Source of the DNA: Trifolium pratense
Lineage: Eukaryota > Streptophyta > Magnoliopsida > Fabales > Fabaceae
Assembly: GCF_020283565.1 (NCBI RefSeq)
Contig: NC_060061.1
Location: forward strand, 43,561,362 to 43,625,361
Reading direction: 5' to 3'
Length of the DNA: 64,000 nucleotides
In this document: positions 1-12,936 of the stretch, in pieces
How positions within the stretch are numbered: the stretch's first letter is position 1
Layout: every line of letters starts with the position of its first letter
The notes under the pieces: model-generated
Told to the model about the DNA's origin: nothing
What the model saw: the letters and a program-made list of their open reading frames with translations, nothing else
The model's database searches: none
Program-made: the position numbers and the translations under genes

Positions 1-300
1 TAAATGGTTTAATGATTTTAAATACTGATTATTACTGAAACCATAAGTATGGTTTAATGGTTTTGATAGTTTTCTATGTGAAACCAAAATAATTTTCTAA
101 TGGTTTTGTAATAAAACAAAAAACCAATGGTTTCGCTAATGATTTATGTTAATTGTAATAAATTAAACCATAATTACAATATATGTTTTAGTATGTAATT
201 TTAAATTAAAATATGACTATATATATAATCATCCAACACAATTAATTGAAAATAGATTCTTATAATATGTACTTCAAAGGAACAAAAGTTATTATTTAAT
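1..300. other. AT-rich non-coding stretch
   Basis: No coding region is visible. The first 180 bases carry scattered copies of aaccat and its complement atggtt, giving a low-complexity, partly self-complementary sequence. The same word recurs inside the foldback element at 4430-6044, so this may be the edge of a related element cut by the window border. Confidence 0.4.
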
Positions 301-304
301 TGAA

Positions 305-500
305 AATGGGGGGCACGTTAGAAATTTGGGGGATGTGCTAGAAATCTGGAGGAGGAAAAAAAATTGGGGGGCACGCTAGAAATCTGGGGGAGGAAAAAAA
401 ATCTGGGGGGCTCGTAAGAAATCTAGGAGAAAAAAAAATTGGGGGGTGCGCTAAGAAAATGTGGGGCGCGCGAGTAATGGGGTAGCATATGGGGGTGCGT
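305..500. repeat. G-rich degenerate tandem repeat
   Basis: About four imperfect units of roughly 50-60 bases. Each has a run of five or six G, then a short gcacg/gctag stretch, 'agaaatctgg' and an A-run. Runs of G recur often enough that the plus strand could form G-quadruplexes. It lies about 550 bases upstream of the first P450, and no gene is visible in it. Confidence 0.6.
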
Positions 501-1056
501 TGAGTAATTTTCATTGTTTATACATTGTGCATAACGATGAAGTTTATGCACCATAACTACACCCTATCCTAAGAGCATAAGGAACTCAATATCGAAATAT
601 TTTTCATAAAATTTGTGTATTTAGCTTTTTAAATGTCATAATATTGTGTTTTTCAATGCAAAAATATTATTTGTAGGATTTCTAACATGTGTTCTTAGGA
701 CACACATTAGCAAGACTCTTTATTTATTTATTTATTTATTTATATTTTGTCGTAAATCGAATGTTTCCTGCATGCTCAAGTCAGAATCATGATATTGATT
801 ATGATAAAAGAAACTTGTGTCATTTTATCTAAACACTCTTGAGTAGTTGTAAGTTTTATTTATTTATTGCAAAACAAAAAAAAAATTAATGTTTGACCTA
901 TTCGTGCAAGACCTATTTAAATAAATTTTTAATTTTTTAATGAATAAAATGAAAATTTCATCCTATAGACCAAACACTTTTTTAGCGTTTGATATAGTAT
1001 ATATTAGAGTTGCAAACAGAGTTTTATCACAACATAATTCTACTTCTATTTCCCAA

Positions 1057-2926
1057 ATGGATCTTCAAATCCTATACTTTACATCCATTTTCTCCCTTAT
1101 CACTTTTTTGTTTATTGCACACAAAAAAGTGACCAAGAAATCTGACCCAACTCCAAATTTACCACCAGGTCCATTGAAACTACCTATCATAGGAAACATA
1201 CACAACCTTATAGGTTCACTTCCCCATCATAAGCTAAGAGACTTATCAACAAAATATGGACCTTTAATGCATCTAAAACTTGGTGAAGTTTCAACAATTG
1301 TAGTTTCATCATCAGAATATGCCAAAGAAGTGATGAAAACACATGATCTTATTTTTTCATCAAGGCCTTCTATTCAAGCTTCAGAGATAATGAATAACTC
1401 TCTTGGTATTGCTTTTGCTCCTTATGGTGATTATTGGAGACAACTTAGAAAAATTTGTACTTTAGAGCTATTAAGTTCAAAACGTGTCCAATCTTTTCAA
1501 CCAATTAGAAGTGAAGAGGTAAATAATCTAATCAAATGGATTGCTTCAAAAGAAGGATCACAAATTAATTTAACCAAAGAAGTGTTTTCAACAATTTCTA
1601 CAATCATTTCTAGGACAGCTTTTGGGAAGAAGTGCAAGGACAATCAGAAATTCATATCATTGGTGAAGGAAGCCAGTAAAGTTGCTGGAGGTTTTAATTT
1701 GGGAGATTTATATCCTTCTTATAAATGGCTTCAAAATATATCTGGGTTGAAGCCTAAGCTTGAAAAGTTACACAAACAAACTGATAAGATTTTGCAAAAC
1801 ATTGTTGATGAGCATAGGGAGGTTAATAAATCAAGGGTCAATGAAGATCATGGTGAGGAAGATCTTGTTGATTTGCTATTGAAACAGGAATATTGTTTAA
1901 ATGATAATTGTGTCAAGGCTGTGATCTTGGTAAGTATATTACTCCCTCCGGTTCTTTTAGAAAAGATTTTGTATCTTTTTTATAAAACTCATTTTAAATT
2001 TTTGACTAAATTAGTTATCTCTTAACCGCAAAACTTCCAATTACTTTACCTGCTTATTTACCGTAACCAACAAGTAACTGTAATCGAAAAGGGGTTGGAA
2101 CCACACTTGATGTTAAAATTGACTTTCGAATCAGATTAAGCTGTCCAATGAACTGAATACTGATAGTGAAAACAAAAAACAAAATTGGAAAACCAATATC
2201 GTTATTAACACATTCAATATACAATTATTCTTAAGGATATATATGTATAATCTCTTATATTGGGCTGGATGCTTTTGAAATAAATTTAACAAACTAGATC
2301 TCTTAATTCTGAAGGATATATATGGAGCTGGAAGTGATAGTTCAGCTTCTACCATAACATGGGCAATGGCAGAAATGATTAAAAATCCAAGAATAATGGA
2401 GAGGGTACAAGCTGAGTTAAGAGAGGTATTTGATAAAGAAAGAAAACCCAATGAAAGTGACTTGGATAAATTAAAATATTTAAAATATGTTGTGAAAGAG
2501 ACTTTGAGATTACATCCTCCGGGAGCACTTTTGCTTCCAAGAGAATGTGGACAAACATGCAAGATAAATGGTTATGACATACCTTTTAAAAGCAAAGTTA
2601 TAGTGAATGCTTGGGCTATTGGAAGAGATCCAAATCATTGGGATGACCCGGACAAATTTTATCCTGAAAGATTCATTGAAAGTAGTGTAGACTATAAAGG
2701 TAATAATTTTGAGTTCATTCCATTTGGTGCTGGAAGAAGAATGTGCCCTGGGGTCACGTTTGGTTTGGTCAACGTTGAGTATCCACTTGCATTGTTGATG
2801 TATTACTTTGATTGGAAACTTTCGAATGCAAAGAAAAATGAAGATTTAGATATGAGTGAGACTTTTGGAGTAGCGGTTACTCGAAAAGATGATTTATTCC
2901 TTATTCCTATCACTTATCATCCTTAG
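1057..2926 (+). CDS. Cytochrome P450, CYP71D-like, two exons, apparently intact
   Basis: Heme-thiolate monooxygenase of the plant CYP71 clan, expected on the ER membrane and using electrons from NADPH-P450 reductase; the substrate cannot be told. Exon 1 is 1057-1929 and exon 2 is 2315-2926 (intron GTAAGT...AG, phase 0), giving 494 aa, normal for CYP71D. In order: an N-terminal hydrophobic anchor (about residues 3-24), the proline hinge LPPGP, the I-helix motif GAGSDSS at the start of exon 2, the ExxR motif in [11 protein letters not shown], and the heme-cysteine loop [10 protein letters not shown] near the C terminus. I chose MDLQ at 1057 because the open frame upstream (from 940) adds 39 residues before the membrane anchor, which is unlike the family. 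A TATA-like tatttaaata lies near 913. It is the only P450 locus here without a visible lesion. Confidence 0.93.
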
Positions 2927-3310
2927 ATACCCCAAATATTAATCGGAAGTGAATAATGATAGTAATGATCATTAGTTTGATTTACGGACAATATTGTGGT
3001 GATAATGATCGTAATGCCAAAGGTATATCATTACTACACAACAAAAAAGAACCAGTTGTGTGTTTAGTTTTTTTCTTTAATCTTGATAAAAAAAAATTTT
3101 GCATTTATGTGTAAGATTTACTTATATATACATACATACATACAATATTAATGTAAAATGTTACTCATGGTTTTATCAAAAAAAAAAAATGTTACTCGTG
3201 GTGAAAACAAAAAAAATGTTTTGAAGATGTATTTAAAAATGTACGGCATATTATTTAATGAATATGATAAATCATGTGCTTTTAACTTAATAAATCATGA
3301 TGTGACAACA
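2927..3310. other. Intergenic, 3' flank of P450 gene 1
   Basis: AT-rich sequence with short A-runs and a small catacata microsatellite near 3130. No coding sequence or recognisable element is seen; it should contain the 3' UTR and polyadenylation region of the P450. Confidence 0.5.
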
Positions 3311-3967
3311 CACTACAAGAAACAAGTGTTTTAGCATCAACTAAAAATGGATGCTACAACTAAAAAATTGACGCTACCAACTACTATTTAGCGACAGCGT
3401 CAGACGCTAAAACTATTGAAATTAAACGCTAGCGTGAAGCGTCATCTTAATGTTACTTAGCGCTAGCTCTTTCATACAAATATTTTTCAGGCATATTGTC
3501 ATCTTAGGGTGTGTTTGATTTGTTAAAGGGTAAGTACTGGAAAGAACAGTACAAGACAGAACAGCACAACACATGACAGAACAGTACAGAACAAACTTTT
3601 GGGATATTGAACATTTTTTTGTCTTATACGATATTTTGTTAATAAAATGGTATTTTGGCATTTTAGACAACTTGTACAGCAGACAAAAAGTTGTGCTGTG
3701 GTTTAGTGAGGTACAAAAAATTCTGTTTTTGTCCTGTCCATTGCTTCCCAGTTTGTCCAGTTCCTGAAACTGTTTTACAATCAAACACAGTACAACTACA
3801 GTTGTCCTATGCAGTCCCTTATTTTTAGCGAATCAAACGGACCCTTAATGTCACACTACATGCAAATATTGTTTAATGACACTAACGTTTACTAGCATAT
3901 TTTTCTAGTCAAGCTTAAATTAATTAGTGTCAAGGTGTTGCTGACACTAGCTATTTTTGTGCTAGTG
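3311..3967. mobile_element. CACTA-type miniature element, probable
   Basis: The left end reads CACTACAAGAAAC, a typical plant CACTA terminus. The right end is TTTTTGTGCTAGTG, the inverse of CACTAGCACAAAAA. The interior carries repeated agcgtc/gacgct words in both orientations, like subterminal transposase-binding repeats, and no coding capacity. The 3-bp flanks (aca and gcg) do not match, and agcg-type words continue to about 4080, so the right boundary is uncertain. A separate element (3507-3844) is nested in it. Confidence 0.5.
3507..3844. mobile_element. PIF/Harbinger (Tourist-like) MITE nested in the CACTA-like element
   Basis: The 338-bp element begins GGGTGTGTTTGATT and ends AATCAAACGGACCC, which are imperfect inverted termini. 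It is flanked on both sides by TTA (3504-3506 and 3845-3847), the target duplication expected for PIF/Harbinger elements. The small open frames inside it are not gene-like. Confidence 0.75.
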
Positions 3968-4220
3968 GCGGGGAGTAGCGTTTACTTTAGCGTCGACCAT
4001 GTGCATGCTAATTAAAGCTAGCGTGATCAATATGTAAATGCTAATTAATTTTTCTTTTGGTATAGAGTAGGGTAACGCATCTAGTTAGGTGAAGCTAAAT
4101 TTCCACAAAATCTCAATATCACAAAAGGGTAACTGACCAATAAAGGACTACAAATTGAAGCATTCAATAAAAGAACCAATTTAATTGGAAATAAGTATTA
4201 AGGTTCAAAGAAGAACTATA

Positions 4221-4367
4221 CTCCATCTGGACATAAATATAAGCAAAAGTGTACTTTTCAGATTCATTGAATAATTAATGTATTTGGACTATAATATAGA
4301 CTAGATGCACCTGTTATTCAATGAATCTAAAAGGTGCACTTTTGCTTATATTTATATCTGGAGGGAG
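4221..4367. mobile_element. Stowaway-like MITE, about 147 bp
   Basis: Termini ctccatctgg and ccagatataa/gagggag form an inverted pair covering almost the whole element, with TA on both sides. The near-complete palindrome and the ctccctcc-type end are typical of Tc1/mariner-derived Stowaway MITEs. Confidence 0.7.
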
Positions 4368-4429
4368 TATATAAGTAACCAAAAAAGAAGAAAAATAAAC
4401 AAAAAATATATATATATATATATATATAT

Positions 4430-6044
4430 GGGGTTTTCTAACTTAGACCCTAGTTAGGTCTAAGTTAGCAAGGTGCACCTTTTCAATTGGACCAAAATAC
4501 CCATTTTTTTTAATTAATTAACCAAAATACCCATCAATGGACGCGGATCCAGTGTCGCGCGCGTACCGAAGGACCATGGTTACAGACCGTTGATTTCCAT
4601 CAGACAGTCAAGATCTGATCTCATCAAGACTGTCTGATCAATCCGACAGCCCAGATCATCCTGATCCATCAGATTCCAGCGCGTGCGCCACACTGGATTA
4701 CACCTTGGAGAGAGAAAAATTTTGCTTTTTAAAAGTAGGACACGTGTCACACAATGGTTGGCTGGACGTGATTTTTGTTCATTTAATACTTTGAACTCAA
4801 TTATTTCGTTGTAAATTAATTTTTTATTTTTTATTTTATACCAAAATTCATAATTTTTTTTTTCTACAAATAGAGACTTGGTTCGTTTGATTTGGACACC
4901 GAAAAAAAAATGCAATTTTTCACTACCTTAATCTCATTTTTTGTCTACTAAATACGTTACTTGTGTGTTGTAATTTAACACGCACCACTCAACCAACTCA
5001 CTGAAACCATTATACCAGGAAAATAGTAGATAATATTCTAGAACTTTTGGTATATTTTATGAAATTTTTGGAGACCTGAAACTATTTTTAGTTAATTAAA
5101 TGAGATAAAACGGTAATTAAAAACTAGTGTTTGCTTCTGAAACCATTTTACTGGTAGAATGGTTGCACATAGTTGTATTCTGAAACCATTTTACTGGTAG
5201 AATGGTTTCAATGAGTAATTTATTAATTGTGTTTGCTTCTGAAACCATTTATCTGGTACAATGGTTTCAGAGAGTTGTAATCTGAAACCATTTTGCTGGT
5301 AGAATGGTTTCAGTAAGTTGATTATTAGTTATTTGCTTCTGAAACCATTTAGCTTGTAGAATGGTTGCACATAGTTGTATTCTGAAACCATTTTACTGGT
5401 AGAATGGTTTCAATGAGTAATTTATTAATTGTGTTTGCTTCTGAAACCATTTATCTGGTACAATGGTTTCAGAGAGTTGTAATCTGAAACCATTTTGCTG
5501 CTAGAATGGTTTCAGTAAGTTGATGTAAGGTAGTGAAAAATGAGATTAAGGTAGTGAAAAATTGGGTTTTTTTTTCTGTGTCCAAATCAAACGAACCAAG
5601 TCTCTATTTGTAGAGAAAAAAAAATTATTAATTTTGGTATAAAAAAAAAAAAAAAAATTAATTTACAACGAAATAATTGAGTTCAAAGTATTAAATGGAA
5701 AAAAATCACGCCCAGCCGATCAGACAGCGACACGTGTCCTGCTTTTAAAAAGTAGATTCTTCTCTCTCTAGGGTGTAATCCAGTGTGGTGCACGCGCTGG
5801 AATCTGATGGATTCGGATGATCTGGACTGTCTGATTGATCAGACAGTCTTGATGAGATCAGATCTTGGCTGTCTGATGGAAATCAACGGTTTGTAACCAT
5901 GGTCCTGCGGTACGCGCGCGACACTGGATCCGCGTCCATTGATGGTAATTTGGTTAATTAATTAAAAAGAATGGGTATTTTTGTCCAACTGAAAAGGTGC
6001 ACCTTGCTAACTTAGACCCAACTGGGTCTAAGTTAGCAGCCCCC
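4430..6044. mobile_element. Long-TIR foldback (Mutator-like) element, 1.6 kb
   Basis: The two ends are inverted copies of one another for roughly 500 bases: the left arm 4430-4930 pairs with about 5530-6044. Shared blocks include the G/C-rich cgcgcgcgta segment, the ggatccgcgtc or gacgcggatcc segment and a catcagacag block. Each end starts with a short palindrome (aacttagacc...ggtctaagtt). Flanks are tatatatat on both sides, compatible with a 9-bp target duplication but ambiguous because the site is an AT microsatellite. The centre is an array of GAAACCATT repeats. No transposase frame is present, so it is non-autonomous. Confidence 0.7.
5137..5525. repeat. Internal higher-order tandem repeat of the foldback element
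   Basis: A unit of about 200 bases is present nearly twice (from about 5137 and about 5336). Each unit is made of smaller repeats in which gaaaccatt and aatggtttc face each other about 12 bases apart. Every sub-unit is therefore a small hairpin inside the loop of the larger foldback. Confidence 0.7.
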
Positions 6045-6053
6045 TATATATAT

Positions 6054-7600
6054 ATATATATTGAAGTCACACATAACCATAAAATTAGTACAAACTAAAT
6101 AAACCGACAAACAACCAACATGTTGCATAAGTGGTTTTGAAATAGATCTTAGTTATATACATCTCGAGAAATTAATCCCTGCAGTTGTCCATAGTTAATA
6201 CATTGGTGATTGCAAGAATTCACTCTTCAATCTAGGATCATATGGTTCTATCATTCTGTACCAATACATATACATCGGTAGTGAATACACCTCTGAACAA
6301 ATTTTGGAAATCGCATATGTTTTAGACAATCAGAATCTTGATAACATTCAATAAGTACTGCAATGAAAAAAGAAAGAATGTTAATAAAGAGCATATAATA
6401 TAAGATTAAGATAGAAAGTTATGATGAAAAATGACTTACTATCGTTAGCATTTGTTGCAACAAGAAATACAGAAAGAAAAATGATGATTTTATAAACAAA
6501 CTTAACAATTTTAATCATATTTGTTTTCCTTATTTTGCATTCATGTTCAAAAAGGAGGTCACTTGAAAACCTCAAATATTATATGCTCATGCTGTGAAAA
6601 CCTCAAATAAATAATTTTTGCACATACAAAGTTGTAAAAAATCCTTTTATTAAATTATAATCATTAATGTCTCTTAAGTATATCAATTCGTTGAACTTGT
6701 CCCTTCAACACACTTAAAAAGAGGTCACTTGAAAAACATCTCAATCATAAACTTTCATTTTCTTTTTATTAACTTTTCAGTATTTTTTAAGGGCTAGTTA
6801 ATTAGTTTGGTTTTTTGTTTTCGTTTTACAACTAGTTAGTTTGGTTTGGTTTGTTGAAAAGCTATTTGTAGGAATAATGCAATATTGAGTGACAACATAT
6901 TTTTGTATAAATTGAAATTAATATACGTAGAGGTGAAAAAAAATCATTTGATTAAGTTTTTGAGAGAAAATAAATTTGAACCAACGAAGAATAATTGGTT
7001 TTATTTGAATCGGTTTTTGCAGTTCTATATTAATTACGAAATCTGAATCAAATGAAACTGAAGAAGAATGAATTGGTTTGATTCAACCAAATTTTCATTT
7101 TTACAACATTAAGAAACTTATTTGAAATTCTTCAAAAAAAATATACCTTATTTGAAAAATTCAAAAAACAAAAACTTTTAATCAAACACTAGATTCTTTA
7201 TACTATATAAACTTGTAAATAAGCTAAAATCATATATACTTTAAAAAAAATACATAAACAACTTATTTTTAAACCCGACATTTTTTACGGTCTGACTTGA
7301 AGTTTTTGCCTAACTCGCTTAAAAATGGGGGGAGACAGGCTTACCTGCGGGTTGTTTTAAAAACATTTTTCTTTTTCTTTTTTCATGGACTTGATATGAA
7401 AATGGAGAAAAAAATTAAACTTCACGGGCGAGTGTAATACAAAAAACATCCCTCAAATATTTATCTGTAAGGCACAAGCTCCAGACAGCTTCTTTTCTAC
7501 TCAAAAGAATTACCACAATACAAACCATGTCGGTACGTGATGCTAACATGTCTAAATTTATGGGGAAGCTACACAAGTCATAAGCCCTAATTATCATTAT
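6054..7600. other. Intergenic AT-rich sequence
   Basis: No convincing gene or bounded element. The short open frames here lack codon structure and domain resemblance. Several poly-A/T stretches and degenerate duplicated phrases (gaggtcacttgaaaa near 6555 and near 6720) suggest old repeat debris. Confidence 0.4.
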
Positions 7601-7639
7601 TTTATCCTAACATTGATGTTGAAATGGTGTGTGAACGTG

Positions 7640-8040
7640 TTTAATATTCAATACTCATGCTTTCACCACTATCTATAAACACTTTAATTAATGTTTCTTC
7701 TTGTTAATTAAAGTTGGGATATTACAATCTACCCCCTTTAAAAAGAATTTCGTCCTCGAAATTCGGGAATCCACTTGCCAAACTAGGGTAAATTGTTCTC
7801 ATTCTCATTTGAGCTCTTGAACTTTTTCTCATATTCTAGTACAGATTGCGTCTTACGAGGTCCAATATTTCTCAATTACTCTATTAATTTGCATTAAGTA
7901 TTTAACTTTACTTAGTACCAAACGTCTATACACTCGAACTCGCAACTAATATGTCAGCTTTTTCATTCAACTCTTATTTGTAAGATTCTCCCAGCTAATT
8001 CCAGATAAGATCCAAATCCATCTTAGTTCAAGAGCATTGT
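7640..8040 (-). mobile_element. Relic of a Ty3-gypsy 3' end (internal end plus LTR start)
   Basis: On the minus strand the phrase GAATTTCGAGGACGAAATTC, followed by a short purine-rich run and then TGTAATATCCC, matches the usual junction between the end of gypsy pol, the polypurine tract and the 3' LTR. The phrase and junction lie at about 7720-7765. Neighbouring sequence has no intact frame. It is recognised by motif only; the outer limits are guesses. Confidence 0.45.
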
Positions 8041-8854
8041 TGATATATAGTAAGAAATCATGTAGCATCATCCTAAGTGCAATAAGAGACATCTCAACAA
8101 TGGTCAGTGAGACGTGGTAACGAGACAACGAAGGAAGAAAATGTTGTAATTGGGAGGTGCATCAGGAATTTTTTCAGTAGAATTACCCTTATCCCAGGAC
8201 TTGTCATGTATTCGAACTAACTCAATCACTAATCGAAGTATACTGATGAAGGAGGAACGTGATGTGGCAAATGTGAAGCGAAGAGAATTTGGAAGTGCGA
8301 GTAATGATTTAGATTGTTGTGGCGTAGACCCGTAAGATTCAAGAGAAAGAGTAAGGTATGCGGTAATGCGACTAACGTCGCGTGGTGACATAGATTCAAA
8401 AATTGAAGTGTCACAATATAATAAAAGGAGTAATGAGGTGTATAACGGAATGACTAGCAGTGTATATAACGTAATGAGAACGTGTAGCGCATGAACAAAC
8501 AATATTAACTGAAGGACAAGATCTAGGAAGAGATGTATAGTTGATTTGGCAGTGACTGGAAAGGAGAATGCAAAGCAAGGGAAGGTATAATCGAACAATC
8601 ATACTAGAATCAACCTAGCTAGATGGCATGGCACCACATGTTGAGAATTTGATCAACCACTTGTTGTGAAAACCAACAAGAAACAATGAAACAAATAACT
8701 ATTTAATCCATTATTAATGCGTCTTAACAATAAACTCAAAATAGTTACAAGAAAATAGCTTCATGGTCCAGGTAGAGAAAACTCGATTTTTTACTATTTC
8801 GTCTTCCCAAAGAATTATAAAAGTGAGACCAAGAAATGTATCCATTGGGATCAC
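8041..8854. other. Non-coding stretch, origin unclear
   Basis: The base composition is more mixed than the surroundings, and overlapping short frames occur on both strands (8104-8602), none with a recognisable product. It may be rearranged interior of the gypsy relic to its left. Confidence 0.35.
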
Positions 8855-8857
8855 TAA

Positions 8858-9446
8858 GACCATCCACAATGGTCTCAACACTCAACACCACCTTTTTCAC
8901 TCCACATTATTTTCTTTTTTTTTCACCTACTCATTCAACACTCATTCAACTTTTACCCTCTCCAATAATTTTTTCATTCAACACTCTACCCCACCACTTT
9001 TTATTTAATATTCTTATTTACATTTAAATTTTTGTTTTTATGATTACATAAAATTACAATTATCGATTAAAATTAAATTAATATAATTAACACTTAACGA
9101 TTTATTTTGTAGTTTTTTGTAATAAAATCAAAATTTATTTAAATAATGTATACGATACAAATCATCTTAACTTAATTTAAAATACAACACACAAGTAACG
9201 TAATTAGTGCGATACAAATAATTTAAAATGCAATCCAACACACAATCAACATAATTAGTAAGATACAAATAATTTAAAATGCAATTTAACACACAAGCAA
9301 CGTAATAATTAGTAAGATACAAATTAGAAGAATTTTGGTTGTTGAAATGGTTATTGGGATCTATTTCAGCAAAAAAAAAATTCAGCCAGCCACGTGGTTG
9401 GATCTTATCAACTTCACAATCTCTCTCCGCGTGTGACACCAGCCAC

Positions 9447-9481
<35 letters not shown>

Positions 9482-9678
9482 CGTGGTGTACACGCGCCAG
9501 CTGCAAGCCAAAGAAAGCCTGCCGCGTGTCCCCTTGCGTGTCCTGCTGTTCAGTTTCAACTGTGTTGAAGATTTTCATCTTCTCTCACATCCATCTCATC
9601 TTCAACACTTAATTAAACACCCATTGGAGCATGTTTGGTAGTTGAACCCCACTTTCAACACTACCATTGCTCATGGTC
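8858..9678. mobile_element. PIF/Harbinger-like non-autonomous element, 821 bp, with poly-C tract
   Basis: Inverted termini GACCATCCACAATGG (left) and CCATTGCTCATGGTC (right) are flanked by TAA on both sides (8855-8857 and 9679-9681). Tcaacact words recur near both ends. The interior includes an uninterrupted run of 30 C at 9448-9477. No transposase is encoded. Confidence 0.7.
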
Positions 9679-9681
9679 TAA

Positions 9682-12125
9682 GAGCAATCTATAATTTATC
9701 TCATTTTCTCTCTTAACCCTTTAAACGATAATCACTATCCAAAGTATTTAGAGTGTATTTCCCAATGCCCCACTTTTTCAGCGCGGACCACTGTGTTTAT
9801 TGTGTTTTTTTTTTTAACAGCCTCTATTGTGTTCTTGAACACATCATTCCAAACGTCTCACACTTTGTTGATTGAACACGATTTCGGCACGGACCACTGT
9901 CTTTATTGTGTTCTTAAACACATCACCTTTTTTCCAAACGTCTCGCACATTTTTTTTAAGCAAAAGAAAGGGGGCAGAGAAAACACCTACTGCAACACCC
10001 TCAACATAGATTAATAGAAATAAAAAGTACAAAAAGAGGGGGACTTAACCAAAACCCTCAAAGGAAAAAGAAAAGATAAAAACAGAAAAACTAGAAAAAC
10101 ACATAAGGAACAACTTACACCTAGATGACTAACGGTTGGAAGCACCTAAACATCTCACACTTTGTTGATTACACGAAATTATGATTTTAAGGCACATTTC
10201 ACCACCATCCTCACGATAATATAATTTACTCCTTTCGGTTTTAAATATAAGCAAAAAATAATTTTTTAAGAGTTAGGATCTGTTGACTGTTAAAAAAGTT
10301 ATTTTTTTCCGTCAAAAAAAAAAAGTTATTTTTTATTTATATTTAAAACTGGAGAGTATTAATCTCTAATATTTTTTAATGATAACATAATCATCATATT
10401 AGTTTTTCGAATAAATATTTGGACTTAAAGGATCTTTTGGATAAAGAAGACAAGAGATTAAAAACATAAAAGGTCACAGAAATTAACGAGGGATGTCATG
10501 GAACTAAATTAGCCATTTGGCACCCGCCACCAATATTTTGAACTTCGGATTCCTTGTATGCAATTCTTCGAAATCCATTGTGGAAAAAGACATAGTACTC
10601 CGTATTTAGTTTATTTTTCTGATCGATACCTATCAAGTGTGACAGCGTTGATATCCAACATTAACCTACAACTCAAAAAGTGGTCCAATTCTTATTTATT
10701 TTCCTTGCTTCGACACATCTTAACACTCTTTAGACATATATGCGACACGTTTACAAGGGAGAAAGACATATTAAAATTGGTCCCTGATAAAACTGTCGTA
10801 ACTGGTGATCCCTAACATGTTTACTGGAGGTTGGAATGTCTCTTCAGTACGGTGATGGTGAAGAGGGAGTGTACTGCAAGAAACTTTGACCCTCAAGTTA
10901 GTAATTTCGTAGAACGAGAAGTTTAAGAGAGTAAAAATAGAATATCTTACCCTACTACATGAGAAGGGTGTATACTACCAACATGGAGCCAAAACTATTA
11001 ATTTTAGGGTGTATCTTGAAGTTTCAACGTTAGTGAATGTTAGAATAATAACTGAAAAGTCATGATTGAGGTACGTTAGTGAATTGTCTATGATCCATAA
11101 GATTACATGGTGAATATTAAACCTTATGAATGATTTTCTACACCACATCCACTTGTATTTGTCATTGATGACTGGATTGGTCATAGTATCAACTGCATTC
11201 TTTGAAGTATGGACCTGTTGGGTTATGAAGGAGTTGGATTAGTTGTTTTCTCTTTAGGCCTCTCATGTATCTTTTATATCTAAAATATTTCAATTTTGTT
11301 CTTGATAAAAACTTCGGTTCGCAGAAATCAAAATTTTTTCTAGTTCAAATTCAGGAAAAATTCGGTTAACAGAAACCGAATTTTTTATTGAAGGAAACAT
11401 AGTTGGATTATGGGGGATTATTCACATTGGACAAACCCCAACAATTTATCTATCAAGTGTGAATCAATCAATTTATTAGGCCCCGGAAACTTTTTATCCA
11501 CATACTTTTTTTTTCCAAACTTGTAGATGATATTAAAACTTTTTCTTGGTTTTGGTTTTGGGGTCGTTTTGGCCGTAAGTCCTCTTTCTCTTTTTCTGAA
11601 TGGTGTTTAAATCCTATTGTATGTCTTCAAAGCATACTATAATTTGTTTTATATTGTGAGGGATTGAGTACCCCTTTATACTCCTTTATAATATATTGTT
11701 TGCTTATAAAAAAAAAAATATACTTTTTATTGTCATAAATTATGATAAAAACATTTAATTAGTCTGTAAAATAGAAGAAAAAAAATTAAGCAAGGAAAAA
11801 TAACGTTACCATACAGCGTGAATAATTTTGTGGTTCAAAAGTGACATAAATCTTGCACTATATATACAAATTTATTTTTGCACTATACAAAAATTTGTTT
11901 GCACAGTTGAATCATTAAATCCCGTTATTGAATCATATGAAAGAAAACAAACTTGTGCATGATGTAAAACTATTTTACTTCTGCACATTAAACTGAACCT
12001 TTATTTAAGTCTTTTTCTTGATATAAAAACCTTTGTGTGCCTTCCAATATTATTGGTGCCAAGATATATTCAAATAGGTTCATAATTAATTTGACATCTA
12101 AGATAGCTATTCTTCTTCAGAAATC
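9682..12125. other. Intergenic region upstream of P450 gene 2
   Basis: No gene is supported. The phrase 'gtctcacactttgttgatt' is duplicated near 9855 and near 10150. A Stowaway-like element is listed separately. The last 130 bases contain a TATA-like gatataaaaac near 12018, suitable as promoter of the P450 starting at 12126. Confidence 0.45.
10229..10356. mobile_element. Stowaway-like MITE, about 128 bp
   Basis: Termini ctcctttcggttttaaatat and atatttaaaactggagag are an inverted pair with TA on each side. The interior is palindromic around a short A-run. Confidence 0.6.
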
Positions 12126-12936
12126 ATGGAGGTTGAACCCAAAAATATTTCATCACCTATGTTCATCATACCCTTCTTTGTATCCATAGTCTTTATCCTA
12201 ATTTGGATATCAAAAAAATCAAAGCCTTCAAACTCCAAGTTACCACCAGGTCCACCAAAACTACCTCTTATAGGAAACTTACACCAACTTGGTTCATTGC
12301 TTCATCGTAGCCTAACAAAATTATCACAAAAATATGGTCCATTAATGCATATAAAACTAGGTGAAATTTCAATCATAGTTGTTTCTTCCCCTGAAATTGC
12401 CAAAGAAATAATGAAAACACATGACACAAAATTTTCAAATAGGCCACATATTCTAGCTGCTGATATTATAACCTATGGTTTAAAAGGCATGACATTTTCA
12501 CCTTATGGTAGTTATTGGAGACAAATGAGAAAAATTTGCACTTTTGAACTATTAACACCAAAACGTGTTGAATCATTTAAATCAATTAGGGAACATGAGG
12601 TGTCAAATATTGTTAAGGAGATAGGTTTGAGTGAAGGGTCATCTATTAATCTTACTAAGATGATTAATTTATTTGCTTATGGCTTAACATCAAGAATTGC
12701 CTTAGGTGGAAAATCTGAAGATCAAGAAGCATTTATGGTTGCTATGAAGGATGTTTCAAGATTAGTTGGTGGTTTTTCTGTAGCTGATTTGTTTCCTTCT
12801 TTTAAAGTGCTTCATTATTTGACAGGTATAAGATCTAAAGCTGAGAAGATGCATAAAGAAATTGATAGGATTCTTGAGAAAATTCTTAGATATCATCAAT
12901 TGGATACAAGTTTAGAAAAAGAAGGTGAAGACTTTG

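Noticed and set aside
8104..8602. 164-codon minus-strand frame
   Set aside because: Overlapped by frames in other phases, low-complexity hydrophobic content and no recognisable domain; possibly retroelement interior.
9339..9641. Frames with a run of prolines, or glycines on the other strand
   Set aside because: They are translations of the 30-base C tract inside a PIF-like MITE; there is no domain or codon support.
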